From: Physcomitrium patens
Taxonomy: Eukaryota; Streptophyta; Bryopsida; Funariales; Funariaceae
Reading direction: 5' to 3'
Length of the DNA: 64,000 nucleotides
Assembly: GCF_000002425.4 (NCBI RefSeq)
Contig: NC_037260.1
Span: 14,749,329 to 14,813,328, forward strand
Positions 35,701-50,696 of the stretch are shown here, piece by piece. Made by a program: the position numbers and the translations under genes. Position 1 is the stretch's first letter, and the number at the start of each line of letters is the position of its first letter. The notes under the pieces are model-generated. The model worked only from the letters and a program-made list of their open reading frames with translations, ran no database searches and was not told where the DNA came from.

Positions 35701-37443
35701 TGGCCACTCAGCTTTTATGTGCAGCTTCCCAAGCAGGAATGTTCTTCATCAAGGAGGCAAAAAAGAAAAAACGAAGTGTTGATTTCTGTGCCCCAAGCTC
35801 CCCTCAATGTGGGCTGATGAGACATGACCTTTGAATTAATATATTAATATTTCACATTTGTATAAAAATAAAACCCATAACACATTTGTGTAGATGCATG
35901 GGCTGCTGTTTTGGTCCCCCTCCCCTTTTTACATCCATGCAGACCAGGTGACTGCTGGCTGGCATGGGGCAAAGAGCTCCTATACCCACCCTCCAATTTG
36001 ACACCTCAGTGTCACCATTAAACCAAGCGCCCACCCCCCCCTCCCCCCTCCATTTAGAAACAGCATCTGCACACAAATAAATCAAAAATAAAAAAGCAAA
36101 TGAGCAATGAGAGAGGATTCCATTTGTATTGTTCACGGGCATCCCTTGTGTGGAGGAGCTGTGCCTGGCCTTCCACTTAATTAGAGCCCCCCCCCCCCCC
36201 CCCCCAATGGACCCATTCAAAAGGGACCCAATTGAGAGAGTAAGGGGAGGAGGGACCATAAACAGTGAGTGTGTGAGAAAAGGGGGCCTTGATGGGCAAT
36301 GATAGAGTCTTCAATGCCCAGTTGAAACAGTCACATGATTCCACTCTCTAGTAGTAAAAATTATTAAACCCCCCCTGACCCCCCATTGGAATCCAGCTGT
36401 TTTCATCCATTCCCGCGAACTTTGCATCGACTTTTTTTGCTGCCAAGTGTCGCCCCGTGCACCGATGCTGCAAATAGACCAACAGAGAGGCGGGCTGTGA
36501 TGGATGGATATAGTAGAGTGGATTTGGATGAATGTTTTGACGTTCGTCTGACAGCCGCAATGTACTTTCACGGCAAACGACCGCTTGTCCGCCATGGGAC
36601 TGAGCTGGGCCTTGCTTCGGATCCGAAGCGTGGCGCAAGGTTCGGGAAGGGGGAGGTGTGGAGGTGGCGGGTGGGAGACTAGCATGAAACTGCGCGCATG
36701 GGGATGAAGAAGATGCATTCAAAGCTCGCCTCGCGATGACTTATTTTTACCGGATTCGGGTGCTGATTGACGAGGAATCGCAATTGCGGTTTGATGAGTG
36801 AGCGCGGTGGTGAGACTCGGAGAGTGTTGAGCTTGTCGAATATCTCAGTGAAAAGGAGTTTTGAGTGAGAGAGTTTGTTTGTGTGGAGGATCTGAGAGCT
36901 GTTTTTTTGTGTCGGGTTTGTCCTCTCGAAGTTGGAGCTGGCTTTGAGGAGCAGGTTGAGTGGGGAAGAACTGGTGACTGTACTGGAATTTTTCGCGAGC
37001 GATTGAAGAATGAGGGGGTTGTAGTTTTTTTTTTTTATTTTTTTTTTTATTATTTTTTTTTAAATTATAGTTTTCTTGTTTCGGCAGACTCGCGGGAAGC
37101 GATTGTGTGTTGTTGTAGAGAGTTTATTTCATGGGAAGGTGGTGAGCAAGAGGGTCGAAGCGCTTGGACTCTTAATTTGAAGAGAGAACTGCATTGCAGT
37201 GGTGAAGTGGTGAAGGTTTTGCGACGTGGATGAAGCAGGAATATGAGAGTCTGCAACGTATATGAGAGTTTCTTTCTTTGACAGCATTGCCCTTTGAGTC
37301 GCGGTAACCCTCGTATTCTTGCTTCGGTGAATCTGTGGCTCCTGAGCAGAGAGAGAAACGCGGCTGCCCTTCGGCTTTGCGCTGACTTGACGACGATTCT
37401 TTGCAGCTACACAACTTGGGGATTTTATATTGCCAGAGTACTC
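35701..37443 (+). promoter_or_regulatory. upstream region of the GAPDH gene
   Basis: Gene-like composition from about 36400. It contains a 19-nt C run (36187-36205) and a T-rich tract (37024-37060). ORFs on both strands here (for example 36311-36718 minus) have no recognisable product. The GAPDH 5' UTR probably starts somewhere between 36800 and 37400. Confidence 0.4.
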
Positions 37444-39528
<2,085 letters not shown>

Positions 39529-40506
39529 TTTAATGACATGTCTGTGAAGATCAATTAGCAGACAACCCTGTAATTAATAGCGGAAGGAGATGAAAAACAA
39601 CCCCTGGATTTGGGTGATAGTAAAAGGAAAAGCTGCCAGCGGCTGAATTTTTAGACATGTACCATAGAGTCAGGAGTAGAAGAGGAGGCATCCAACTTCA
39701 CGCTGTAGGAGAGATGTGACGCTTCGTTGACGATTTTTCCCGGAAACTTAGACATGCATATTTGTAAATTCATAAGAGAATGGACAGACAAAGAGAAAAA
39801 ACGAACTGATACATGATCTTAATGGCTTGAAACGACAACGTCGACGGTCATGAATTGTATTGTGACAGGAAGGCAAATAATGTCATGGACATGCATTCTC
39901 TATTACGTGCAATCTGACATGGTGTTGGCAGAATAATCGTGCATGTTTTAAACTTCCTCGTCACACGTTATTGCATCATCCTCATAACTTCCACAACAGC
40001 TGTTCAAAGACATCCTTAAGTTTTCTGAAACTCTGGGTGTAACTATCTTGAGGAACTTGCAACACGTGTTGCTGATGCTTTCTTTTAAACCAGTTAGAAA
40101 AACACTAACTTCGTCGCAATAGCATACATTAGCTTGCAGAGGGAAGGCATGCACGTCATTAATATCTGGAAGGAATATATTTAAAAACTTACAATGATTG
40201 TACTGAAGTCTTCATGCAATGGACCTCAATTTTCATAACAGGTCCCATCAACCTTTCTTTTCATATCTGTTAAAAGAGATTAAAACCTTCATAACAAAAT
40301 TGTTTACAAAAATTAAAATATGTTGTAAATTACCATAGTTTTTTCATCTGCTATGTTCATTCACTTGTGAAAAATCAAAAGGATCTTTCTTCTTTTATTT
40401 TGAATATATAATCGTATTTATTTGTATTTTTTCTTTTTACATATCACTTACAAACCACAATAATAAGACTTAGTTATTAAAAAATTTACATGCTTGAAAA
40501 ATATAC

Positions 40507-40543
<37 letters not shown>

Positions 40544-41111
40544 AATGATAAAACAATTCAAATTTTTATTAAATCAATTCACATGTTCAAACCATCATTG
40601 TACCCTTTCAACCTCTTCCTCATTCCAAACCATCTTTCTGCTCTCAATTGTCATCCTTATTTCTACCCCCCCACTCCCATCCTAAGCAATAGTTACAAAC
40701 AAGGAATGATTAGGAATAGAAATGAGGGTTGCAAGGATGCAATGATGGTTAAGATAGAGTGGATTTCTTTAATAAAAATTTAGACCACCTTATTATTGTC
40801 ATATATATATATATATATATATATCTATTTATTTTTGATGGAATGAAATATAAGAGTACTAATATTTTTTCCATTGGTTTTAAATCTTTTTTGACTATGA
40901 ATTTAAAAAAAATCATATCTTCTTTTATTTTAAACAACATGCACACATTCTACAAAATTTCAAAACTTTTATCTAATACATATGAATATATTATTCATAG
41001 TTACATCTTCAATATATAAATCAAATAATTTATTAAAAGTTCAACTATTGATAAAATTCAACATTGTAAATTTTAACATATCAATTCTTTATAAATACAT
41101 TGAAGGAAAAG

Positions 41112-41156
<45 letters not shown>

Positions 41157-41185
41157 TTTTATATATATATATACATATATGTATA
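39529..41185. other. GAPDH 3' flank and AT-rich spacer with microsatellites
   Basis: The probable 3' UTR ends before 40000. Then AT-rich DNA with (AT)n at 40507-40529, (GA)n at 40530-40542, (AT)n at 40801-40824 and (AT)n at 41116-41152. No gene. Confidence 0.6.
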
Positions 41186-41685
41186 TGTAATAGGATATAG
41201 ATAAGATAATTGTATAGATAGTTAGAATGATGGAAGTCTATAGAATTAGGGATATATTAGTGGAGTAGGTAGGATCCATCATGGAACATTTTAGAAAGAT
41301 TTTAGGGCAGTTATTTATATGGGGCTCACCATGGAACCTTCTAGAAGACGCTTAGGGCGATTATCTAGGTGGAATCTATTACTTAGGAAGATTCTAGAAA
41401 GTCCAGGGTGATATGACAAGATATAAATATGACTGGCCAAGGCCTTTTGGGCATCTGTTCAGGTATGGCTTCGAATCCTTTCTCTTAGTAAAATTTGGTT
41501 TTTTATCTTTTTATTCAGTTTAGTTTTATTTTGTTTTCGTTTGCTCAATTTTGTCTTTCATGTTATACTCCATTTAGTTTCATTTAGTTTAGTTTTGATT
41601 TGTTTTGTCCTATTTTGTGATGAAGCTTTATGTTACTTTGGATTAGAAGAGTCTAAGATTTTTGAGATAGTCTAATCCTGTTTTA
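41186..41685 (+). repeat. 5' LTR of element B
   Basis: Begins TGTAATAGG and is followed by the primer site at 41687. It aligns with 60706-61036. The right copy starts TATAAC, so its terminal bases have mutated. Confidence 0.75.
41334..41346. promoter_or_regulatory. heat-shock-element-like triplet, element B LTR
   Basis: GAACCTTCTAGAA is three perfect alternating units. A second triplet GAAGATTCTAGAA lies at 41387-41399, so this LTR has two. Confidence 0.55.
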
Positions 41686-41686
41686 T

Positions 41687-41697
41687 TGGTATCATAG
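41687..41697 (+). other. primer-binding site of element B
   Basis: TGGTATCATAG, close to the complement of the initiator tRNA-Met 3' end (TGGTATCAGAG), immediately after the LTR. It differs in spacing from family A. Confidence 0.7.
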
Positions 41698-41870
41698 TGG
41701 ATGTTAGACTATTTACTTTTGGTAGCGTATAAATAGTCATCATTTAATACAAAGTTAGTTGTTATGGATACATTCAATACTATGTTGAGGCTACCACAAG
41801 CTACTTTTAAAAAGTCAATTGAGAGGTGAAAAGACATTATAATAGTGGGATCTAGAAGAGAAATTACAAT

Positions 41871-43164
41871 ATGGAAGATATGGTAGAGCAATCCCAAATA
41901 AAGGCTCAAATACAATACCTCTTAGGCCAGATAGCTACTTTGCAAGGACAAATAGAAGCCTCAAGGATAAGAGAATTAACATGTGTTAGGCCGAAATTGA
42001 GTAAGTCTAGTACATACTTTGGAACTATAAGACAAAAAGATGTATGTCAATGGCTCTTCAACATGCAACAATACCTCCAACTATCTGGGGCAAATATCAC
42101 TGAAGGAATTATATATACAACCAGCTATTTGAAAGATGCGGCAGCCATTTGGTGGCGACATTAAGTTCAAAGCTATAGGGCTCAAGGTGGATTTTGTGAC
42201 TAGGAAGAATTTGAGACCAAATTTAGGAATCAATTTTGGCCCATCAATGCAGAGAGGGTAGCACGTGATTAGTTAGCAAATCTTACATAAGCTAGGTTGA
42301 TGCAAGTTTATCTCTCACTATTCAAGTTTCTATGTTTCTAAATTGACAATTTTTTAAAGGTGGAGATGATGGGTTGATTCCTATGGGATTTGAAACGTGA
42401 GGTCCAACGAGAGGTGGAGCTAAAAAATCTACAAATATTCAAAGAGGCAATTGAGATTGTAGAGAGACTTGATGCTATAGACTTCAAAAATTGTAGAGTA
42501 CGACCTATAATACAAAGTCCTATGCCACTATCTAATACTATGACACAATAACCAATGCCAATAGAGATTGATGTCATACAAGGATCATTGACACCATAAA
42601 GATGACAAATATTGGTGTAAAAGGGATTTTGTTTTTATTGTTGGGAGTGAGACCATCAAATTAGAGGTTTCCCAAAACGTCAAAATTCAAGTACCAACAA
42701 GACAAGGCGAGTTCATAGTCTCAAAATTCACCAACTCAATGATGACTCAAAGCAGAAAAATGAGGCTTTCTAATAAAGGTGCCGAGGGTCAATACTTGGA
42801 ATATCTATTGTCTCTCAAAGATAAATGGTATGGCCTTAGATAACTATAAAAAGAATCGATTGGTGCATCTAATAGAACTATTAAGAGGACAACCATATTG
42901 AGTACTTGTAGATTGTGGCTCTATAAAAAATTACATCTCAATTAAAATTATCGACTAGGTTAAAATTAAAACTAAGAAAATTAAAAAGGAAGTATATACC
43001 TTACATACAACCAAGAAAACATATTGAATGAGACATATGAAGAAGAAACCTTAAGATTGATAGATGCCTACATCTTAAGAGAGAGATTCAAGGTGACAAA
43101 GCTAAGATATGATGTTATCCTTGGTATGCCATGGCTAGAGATGGAAAATAAGTAAGCTGATTAG
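41871..43164 (+). pseudogene. gag and protease remnant of element B
   Basis: The first part is open (41871-42164) with a gag-type sequence ending DAAAIWWRH. Then stops accumulate. A degraded zinc knuckle (CFYCWE.DHQIRGF) lies near 42630-42680. A protease-like segment (VLVDCGSIKNYIS) lies near 42900-42940. The fragment is cut at 43164 by the copy 2 LTR. Confidence 0.8.
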
Positions 43165-43623
43165 TGTCACGGACACAAAAATACAGGCTCGAGATCTAAC
43201 AAGAAGTTCAAGAAGAACTAGCAAGAACTAGATTAATCAGATGAATACAAGAACAACACTAGAGAGGTGAGCTAGAACTCCAAGAGATGTGTTGTCGAGA
43301 CTGAAGAACTCTTCAGCCTCGATTCCAATATATACTCCTATTTAGGAAGCTTCTCAAGCAACTTCTACCAACTAAGAAGCTTCTCAAGCGATTTCTTCCA
43401 ACTAGGAAGCTTCTCAAGCAACTTCCACCAACTAAGAAGCTTCTTAAGCAACTTCTATCAACTAGGAAGCTTTTCAAGCAACTTCCACTAATAACGAAGC
43501 TTCTCAAGCAACTTCCACTAACGAGGAAGCTTTTCAAGCAACTTCCACTAACGAGGAAGCTTTTCAAGCAACTTCCACCAACTAGGAAGCTTCTAGAAGG
43601 TTCTAAGGACTATGTCCCTAACA
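43165..43623 (-). repeat. 3' LTR of copy 2 with 30-bp tandem units
   Basis: Between about 43348 and 43590 there are eight near-perfect 30-bp units of the form GAAGCTTCTCAAGCAACTTC plus a CCACCAACTA-type tail. The partner LTR has seven. Each unit has one GAAgcTTC pair. Confidence 0.9.
43586..43603. promoter_or_regulatory. heat-shock-element-like array, copy 2 LTR
   Basis: GAAGCTTCTAGAAGGTTC is four perfect alternating GAA/TTC units. The partner LTR has lost 10 bp here and keeps only one pair. Confidence 0.55.
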
Positions 43624-43679
43624 TCACCCCCTCCTTTAGCTTCGAGGTCTCTGAGAAGCAATATTATTGTTAATCAGTA

Positions 43680-44027
43680 CAAACGCAAGAAAATGAAGAT
43701 CTATCGCATAACGTCTACTATGAACTCCAATTGTTGTTAACGAGGCAAGTGGTTCATCAGCCCTTGAAGCCAATGGTAGAGGCCCACGCCTTCAACTTCT
43801 GACTAAGCATGAACTTTTGTGTCTTCATTGTGAAATTGTCTTATAAACATGCCTTCTGGCTGACCATCATACGCAGGCTCGAATTCAAATACAATCACCA
43901 ATGATCGGTTACTCGGTATCCTCCGTCGTCGTCGTGGTATAGGCGGTTCTTCATCTCGGGGTCACCTTCGTGAGCTAGTCAATTGAGATAATCTGACTGG
44001 CATAGTATCTATCTCTTGGCTATCCAT
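43680..44027 (-). pseudogene. broken homologue of the extra downstream ORF
   Basis: Starts with ATG (MDSQEID) and follows the 115-codon ORF of copy 1 through nearly all of its length, with stops at two or more codons (one replaces a Trp in the VHAW block). It shows that this ORF is an ancestral part of the family. Confidence 0.75.
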
Positions 44028-44127
44028 ATCAGAAGGCTATTGCAAAAATTCTACTTTATCAACTACGAGTTTTGGTGGTGCTCTCCCCTTTTCTTATATT
44101 CTTGGATGAGCAAGCTTCAGAAGGAAG

Positions 44128-45351
44128 CTATTGTCGAACTGGCTTAGGTTTACGAGGATGTTGTTGATGAAACTCCTCTACCTTTCGTGGCGCATTGGCA
44201 AGATTTTCAGCTGGCTCCCACGTTCGCTTATTAATATCGTAGCCACACCAATGAACAAGATACTCCAACTTGTCCCACCTTTGTCGTGAATCCAATACCT
44301 TTTCAACCTCGTATTCCTCATGGTTCTCGATCTCAATACTAAGTGGCGGACATTGCACTCTTCCAAGAAAGGATGACTCTCGATAAGGCTCCAACATAGA
44401 AACATGAAAGACTGGATGTACCTTCATAGAAGCCGGTAATTCCAAACGGTATGCCACTGGATTGATTTGCTTCTGGATGATAAATGGTCCCAATCTTCGA
44501 TAGTCCAACTTATCACATGGTCGCTTGGTCTTGATATTCTATCGAAGAAGCCATGCTTTATCTCCAATTTTGAAAGTAGGTGCTTGATTCCAAAATCTAT
44601 CTGCAGACGCCTTGTAAGATTCTTGAGCGGATTGTAATTGAAGCTTCAACGTAGTTTGAAGCTCTAATAGTTGCTTCGCATATCCTTCAACTGCTGGATT
44701 GTTATTTGTTGATGGACTTAATAAATCAAGCTTTGGATGATACCCACAGTTAGCAAAGAATGGTGTGTATTGAGTCGACGCATGGAGGGTGTTGTTATAT
44801 GTAAACTCGGCTAGCGATAAATATGCGGTCCAATCGTCTTGCTGATAGTTGATGCTGTATTGTAAATATTGTTCTAAGACTTGGTTCACTCGTTCCGTTT
44901 GGCCGTCAGTTTGAGGATGAAAAGCCGAAGAAAGCTTGATATCCACCTTCAGTATCTCAAAGAGAGATCTCCAAAACTTTGATACGAACTGGGTTCCTCG
45001 ATCTGATACGATATCAACTGGTAGTCCATGATATCAATACACATTATCGAGAAAGAGCCTTGCTGTGACTTCATTGGACGATGTCTTCTTGCAAGGAACA
45101 AAGTGTGCCATCTTTGTAAGCCGATCTACTATGACAAAGATGCTGTCAAATGAGTTCGATGATGGCAGGTCCATGATGAAGTCCATGGAAACTGAAGACC
45201 ATGGTCGACGTGGAATCGGTAATGGTTGTAGAAGTCCATAAGGGCGATGTCGAGGATTCTTGGATATTAAACAAATATCGAAGGAGAGGACAAAATCTTT
45301 CACATCCTTCCACATTTGGGGCCACCAAAAATCTCGAGAAATAAGCTCCAA
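44128..45351 (-). pseudogene. integrase and chromodomain of copy 2
   Basis: The chromodomain lies in 44128-44508 (EYEVEKVLDSRQRWDKLEYL). The integrase core lies in 44539-44946 (HPQTDGQTERVNQ) and the integrase N-terminal half in 45034-45351. The Gln codon that is a stop in copy 1 is intact here (QSAQESYKAS), but stops elsewhere break the frame. Confidence 0.88.
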
Positions 45352-45597
45352 GGTCTTGTTGAATCCAAAATGTCCCGCAGCTGGAAAATCATGGCGAGAT
45401 TGAAGAACTCAAAGTCGTGCTAGTCCTTTTGGAATATACAACTGCTCCTCTAAGTATAAAAGATCTCCCTCCACCTTGAACTTGTCATCATTGGTACGCT
45501 GCTTGATATCAATGGCTACTGGATCTTCAATGGTTACGGCACATACCTGGTTCAGGAAGTCAACATCAATTGGCACAATAGTAGCACAAAGCCGAAA

Positions 45598-46896
45598 TTA
45601 CTCTAGCTTCAACAACGTCGTACATTGTTGATCAAATGCTGCTTCTCCAGCCTTTGGTATAAGATACGATCTCCTCGATAAGGCATTGGATAGTCCTTGC
45701 TCCTTTCTAGGTCGATAAGTAATAACAAAATCGATTCTAGATAGCAACATACTCCACCGAGCTTGACGTCGATTTAGAACTCGAGCCGACATGAAATACT
45801 CCAAATTCTTGTGATCAGTGTATATGGTCACTGGATGTGCAGCTCCTTCAAGAAAGTGACGCCATTCTTGGAAAGAATCCACTATAGCAAGAAGTTCCTT
45901 ATCGTGGATCTCATAATTGATTTTAGTAGCAGAGAACTTTCGAGAATAAAATGCAATCGGATGGAGCTTCTTGTCTTCTCTCATTTGTGAAAGTACAGCT
46001 CCCAAAGTAAAATCCGAAGCATCAGTTTCTAAATAGGAGGCCTTTATAAAGTCTGGATGTACTAAGATTGGAGCCATAGTAAATGCAATTCTTAGGTCTT
46101 GAAACGCCTTCTCTACTAGAGGTCTCCATTCCAGCTTATCCTTGTATGTCAATCGAGTGAGAGAAGTATCAACTTGAGAGTAATTCTTGATGAAGATTCG
46201 ATAGAAGTTAGCAAAGCTAAGAAAGCATTATACGTCTCTAATCGTCTTTGGAACTTCCCAGGATACGATTGCTACCATCTTCTTGGGGTCCATCTTCAAG
46301 CCTTCCGTAGTCGCAATGAACTCCAAAAACTCCATCTCTATTTGGTGAAATAAACACTTCTCCAACTTGGCATATAGTCCTCGCTTGCGTAGTTTTTCCA
46401 AGACCAAGCAAACGTGCTTTTCATGCTCTTCCTCATTTTTGGAAAATATCAAAATATCATCCAAGTAGATGACAACAAAATCATTAAGGTGCTCCCGAAA
46501 AATGTCATTCAACATATGTTGAAAGACTGCTGGAGCATTGGTAAGACCAAAGGGCATGACATTATATTCAAAATGGCCATACCTTGTACGGAACACTGTC
46601 TTCCACTCATCTCCTTCCTTGATTCGTACGAGGTTGTAAGCTCCCCTTAGTTCAATTTTTGTAAAGATCCTTGCACGTCCAAGTTGTTCTAAGAGACCAG
46701 AAATCAAGGGTAACGGGTAACGATTCTTCTTTGTTATCTTGTTGAGGCCTCGATAGTCCACGCACATCCGTAACGAGCCATCTTTCTTCTTCACAAATAA
46801 GATGGGTGCCCCAGCTGACGATTTTGAATGACGGATGAAGTTCTTAGCTAGATTCTCGTCGATGTACTTCCGTAATTCCGCCAACTCCGTCTGCAA
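45598..46896 (-). pseudogene. RT and RNase H of copy 2
   Basis: The RT with YLDDILIF lies in 46228-46896, and RNase H with TDASDFTLGAVLSQ lies in 45598-46152. The two are separated by short broken stretches. Closely related to copy 1. Confidence 0.9.
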
Positions 46897-46943
46897 TAGA
46901 TTGTAGATTGGGCCAAAAGGCGGTTATGCTCCTTCCTGCAAGT

Positions 46944-47590
46944 CTATGGTACAATCATATGGTCGATGTTCAGTAGCATGTCGGCATTCTTCTTTTGAAA
47001 TACGTCTTTAAAATCCTTATATTGCTTCGATATACTTGCTGTCGAGATCTTCTCTCTGATAGTTGGAGCCGCATAAATGACAAATGGTATGCCTTCCTTA
47101 GACGATCTTATAAACGCTTTTGCTCCAATGAATAAGGATTTTTCTATTTGGGGGTTTCTACTAGGCTTGCTCTTGGATGATTTTGTGGGAAAGGTCATCT
47201 TCCGTAACCTCCAATCTATGGATGGATTATGCTTTTCCAACTAAGAAAGACCAAGAATAATAGGATTTGATGGGGTTCTAATAATATTGAAAATAATATG
47301 GCTACTATGGCCCTTAAACGTCACTTTTATAGGTTCTGATTTATGGGTGACACTACTAGACAATAAAGGTCGCCCATCTATGACCTCAACATGAACAAGT
47401 TAGGATTTTTGTACTAAAGGGATCTTACGACGCTTCGCAAATTCTTTGTCTAAGAAACAAGCAGATGCTCCTAAATCTAATAATGCTAAGGTTCTCAGTT
47501 TTGAGGGCCACTAAACAAAGGGATTGTAAAATAAAGGGCACGTTGAGCGAAAAGAAAGGAACCTGATTGTTGATGCGATATTTCACTGTC
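46944..47590 (-). pseudogene. aspartic protease region of copy 2
   Basis: Corresponds to the first 220 residues of pol in copy 1. Stops fall before and after the WRLRKMTFP block, and the catalytic DSGA region is altered. Confidence 0.7.
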
Positions 47591-47599
47591 CAGTCGCAC

Positions 47600-48098
47600 G
47601 GTTCCTATTGTGGCTGGGCATCCTCATTTTTCTGAACAAATGTACCCCTGGTCCTGACAATGCGTCGATTTTGCTTCTTGGGGCAGTTTCCAACTTTGTG
47701 GCCTTCTTCACCGCAATATAAGCATAGACCTTCCTCCATACGCTGCTTTTTTTTTTTCTAGAGTAAGGGATTTGACATGTATCGCATCAATTTGCATGTC
47801 TTCTACCTCTGAATGTGAATTCACGCTGCTTGCTGACATAGTTGGGGCGTGACGAACCATATGTTATCTTGAGCGTTGATCTTGGCGACGTTGGAATAGA
47901 CGGTTATCGCACTTCACAACTTGGCTAATAGCTTCATTGAGCGTTGGCGGATCAGAAAGAGTTAGCAGTAAATCCTTCACATCGTCCCTTAAACCCCAAT
48001 AGAATTGACTCATCAATGCTTCTTTGTCCCAATTGATGTCGCATGCTAGTTGCTTAAAATCTGATGCATAGACTGATGTAGAGCGCATCCCTTGTCGT
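47600..48098 (-). pseudogene. gag C-terminal part of copy 2
   Basis: Includes capsid residues (SQFYWGLRDDVKDLL) and a zinc knuckle near 47690-47720. Truncated at 48098 by element C. The missing N-terminal part continues at 56456 on the other side. Confidence 0.85.
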
Positions 48099-49253
48099 TG
48101 TCGCATTACGTGCTTTCTTGCTCGAGAATGCATCGGGCGTTTGGGTGTTGAAGGTAGTATGGAGATTCGCTAATATTCAAGTAGTCTATCGATTTTTGAT
48201 TATTGGAATATAAACAACTATAAGAATATATCGTAAATCTATACGGATGTCCTTCGACTGCTCGCCAAAATCTTTTTTGCCTTAGCCGGTAGGTCTCTAA
48301 ACGTTATAGAGAACCCCGAACAACCCAAACTGGTAATCTTTGATACCGCTTTATACTCACGATCTTGTATCCACTGATTGTCTTGTTAGATTAATCCAAT
48401 TTCATTCACTCCGCATACTCAATCCTATAGACACCCTTTTAATTCTTCAATCACAGACGTAACTTTGATTTCACAAAACAGTCAAGAGTAATCACACCCA
48501 CTTCATTAAAACCCCGATTCACTAATACAACACTGACTTCAGCAACGATTGCCTCAGTCTTCCCAAAACCCTATGAAGAAAAAAAACCCAATTCTCTGTC
48601 TTTTTTCCCCGCCCGAAGCATGAAGCTCTCTCCGACCCTTCAAACCCTTCTCTCCCTTCTTTCAAACCCTAGCCTTTGAATTTCTTCAATCTTCCGTCTT
48701 GGATCCGAAATTGGCTCCTGCCGTCAGAGCTTTCTCCTCCGTTTTTACCTTTAAGAGATCTTTTTACTGAAAGGACGTTCCCAAAACGGCACAAAGGACG
48801 GAACAGCCTGAAATGGAATCGGAACCCCCGTAATCGGGACCACATTGAGTTGCCTGACCAATTCAGGTCTCATATTGGCTAAGAGGCCCGTAGTAAGACC
48901 TGGATGTTCTCATAATTGGACCGCATAGGGTTGCCCGACTAAGTCAGGTCTCATATTAGGTAAGAGGCCCGTAATAGGACCTGGATTGGATATCTTGAAA
49001 TTGGATCCAATTGGCTCTTTGAACCAAACTCACCCGTCGTTGAATTGGTCCTTTTCCTTTCTGTTGACTCCCATTATTGGAATCGAATGGAGCATTTCAG
49101 TATGCCCGGGTTGACTGTAACGGGGTAACTGACCCTGGCCTCTCAGTATTTGCACTGGAATTGGTCGATGCTCCCAATATTTGAGATAATTGAACATTAA
49201 TAAAAGTTTGCTTTCTTTATATTTTCATGGTATACTCGTGTTACAACACGACA
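48099..49253 (-). repeat. 3' LTR of element C
   Basis: 1,155 bp. It contains two diverged copies of a roughly 75-bp unit (GGTCTCATATTGG-type blocks near 48855-48980). It is 65 bp shorter than the partner LTR, which has a tandem duplication near 56145-56275. Confidence 0.88.
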
Positions 49254-49265
49254 TCCACTCCCTCT
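49254..49265 (-). other. polypurine tract of element C
   Basis: The minus strand reads AGAGGGAGTGGA directly next to the 3' LTR. Confidence 0.75.
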
Positions 49266-49656
49266 GAACCTGTGCATCTTCCTGTATGCACCAATTTATC
49301 CAATTGTTGTTTGATTTAGAAAATATTTTCTATGTCTTTGTCTAGTTCGTCTTCGTCACCTTCATTATCCAAATCACTTTCATCTTCTCGCTGCAAAATC
49401 TCTATACCTTCATTAAGGCCTTCCATATTCATCTCCGCATGTCTTCATTTAAATATTTTTACTTGCTTCCCTGCAATTGGTATTTTCAATTTTGTACCAT
49501 CTAAGTCCCGTAATGAGTAAGTCGCATTATCATGAACAGTTGTTACTACATATGGTCCAAACCAACGTTATAAAAATTTCCGCAAAGTATTATGTTGATT
49601 ATCTAGATTATTCTCAAAAACAAGTACCTAGTCACCTTCCTCGATTGCTTTAGGTC

Positions 49657-50646
49657 TCAATCGATGTTGCTGATCGAATAGCGCCTTGTTTGTAACCTTG
49701 CGCTTTCTAACCTTTCCAATGCTATCTGGACATCTTCCGATCTTTGCTCCAATTGTCGAATCCTAATAGCCAGAAGTTCTTCTCTTGTCAATCCATCTTC
49801 CCATGGTAGCATACTCCAAGTAAGTACCTTTTCTTCAATCGGCATAATTGGTTTTCGACCTGTCATAAGTTCTACTGGCAAATATCCTGTCACTGAACTA
49901 TGTGTTGTTCGATCAGCCCATAATACAAATGACAAAAGCCGTGGCCACTCTTTAACTTTCCCATTACAAGCTTTAACTAATGTTTTCACAATCGGTGGGT
50001 GACCACGTTCGCTTTTTGCATTCCCTTCCGGATTATAAGTAATAGTCAGTGATAGTTTAACTTTACATCTTTCAAAGAACTTACGAGCTTCTTGTGCATT
50101 TAATTCTCCACGATATGCAGTGATTTTTCCTACGCATCCGTAGCGGCAAATGACATCTTCAAGCAAAAACCTACAAATCTCCTCTGTAGATTTTGTCCTC
50201 AATGCTCTTCCTTCTACTTAATTTGATAAATCTTCGCGAGCTAAAACTAAATATCTCATCTGCCATAACCCAACTGGCATAATAACCAAATCAACAACCC
50301 ATTTAAAATGAATAGCCAGAGGATATGTAGGATGAAGACTATCTCGATGTCGGATATTAGAATACGATTGACAGATTTCACATGACTCTACAAATGAGAG
50401 TACATCTCGATACATATTTTTCCACCAATATCGTTTCTTGAGTTTAGCAAAAGTAGCCCAGATTCCTCTATGCCCTGCCCATAAACTATCATGGAACTCC
50501 TTTAATAATTTTAGTTTTTCTTCCTTTTTGCCTATCACTCGTTGTGGCATCCCAATTCCTTTCTTCGGTCTCTTCCATAAGAATCCATCTCGAAGCAAAA
50601 ATCCATATGCTTTTTTTCTTATTTGTTTGAATTTTTTATAGACCAA
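49657..50646 (-). pseudogene. integrase of element C
   Basis: The zinc-finger part is in 50218-50646 (H-x-GHRG, C-x2-C: SCEICQSYSN). The catalytic core is in 49657-50202 (AYRGELNAQEARKFF and ERGHPPIVKTLVKAC). The two halves share a frame and are separated by one stop. The first Asp block is VVDLVIMP. The family lacks a C-terminal chromodomain here. Confidence 0.82.
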
Positions 50647-50696
50647 TTCCCCTGCTTAGTCAAGGTATTCATGTAATGACCAATATCCAATAATTT

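Noticed and set aside
36311-36718. Overlapping minus-strand ORFs in the GAPDH upstream region
   Set aside because: Two frames are open across the same stretch and neither has a recognisable pattern.
41871-42164. Short ORF as an independent domesticated gag gene
   Set aside because: It lies at the expected place in element B between primer site and protease and is followed by decayed gag in the same order.
43313-43567. Minus-strand ORF with a 10-residue repeat (SFLVGRSCLR type), also at 57322-57540
   Set aside because: It is the translation of the 30-bp LTR minisatellite and has no independent support.
43348-43590. Regular 30-bp direct repeats resembling a CRISPR array
   Set aside because: Units are directly adjacent with no unique spacers, and they lie inside an LTR.
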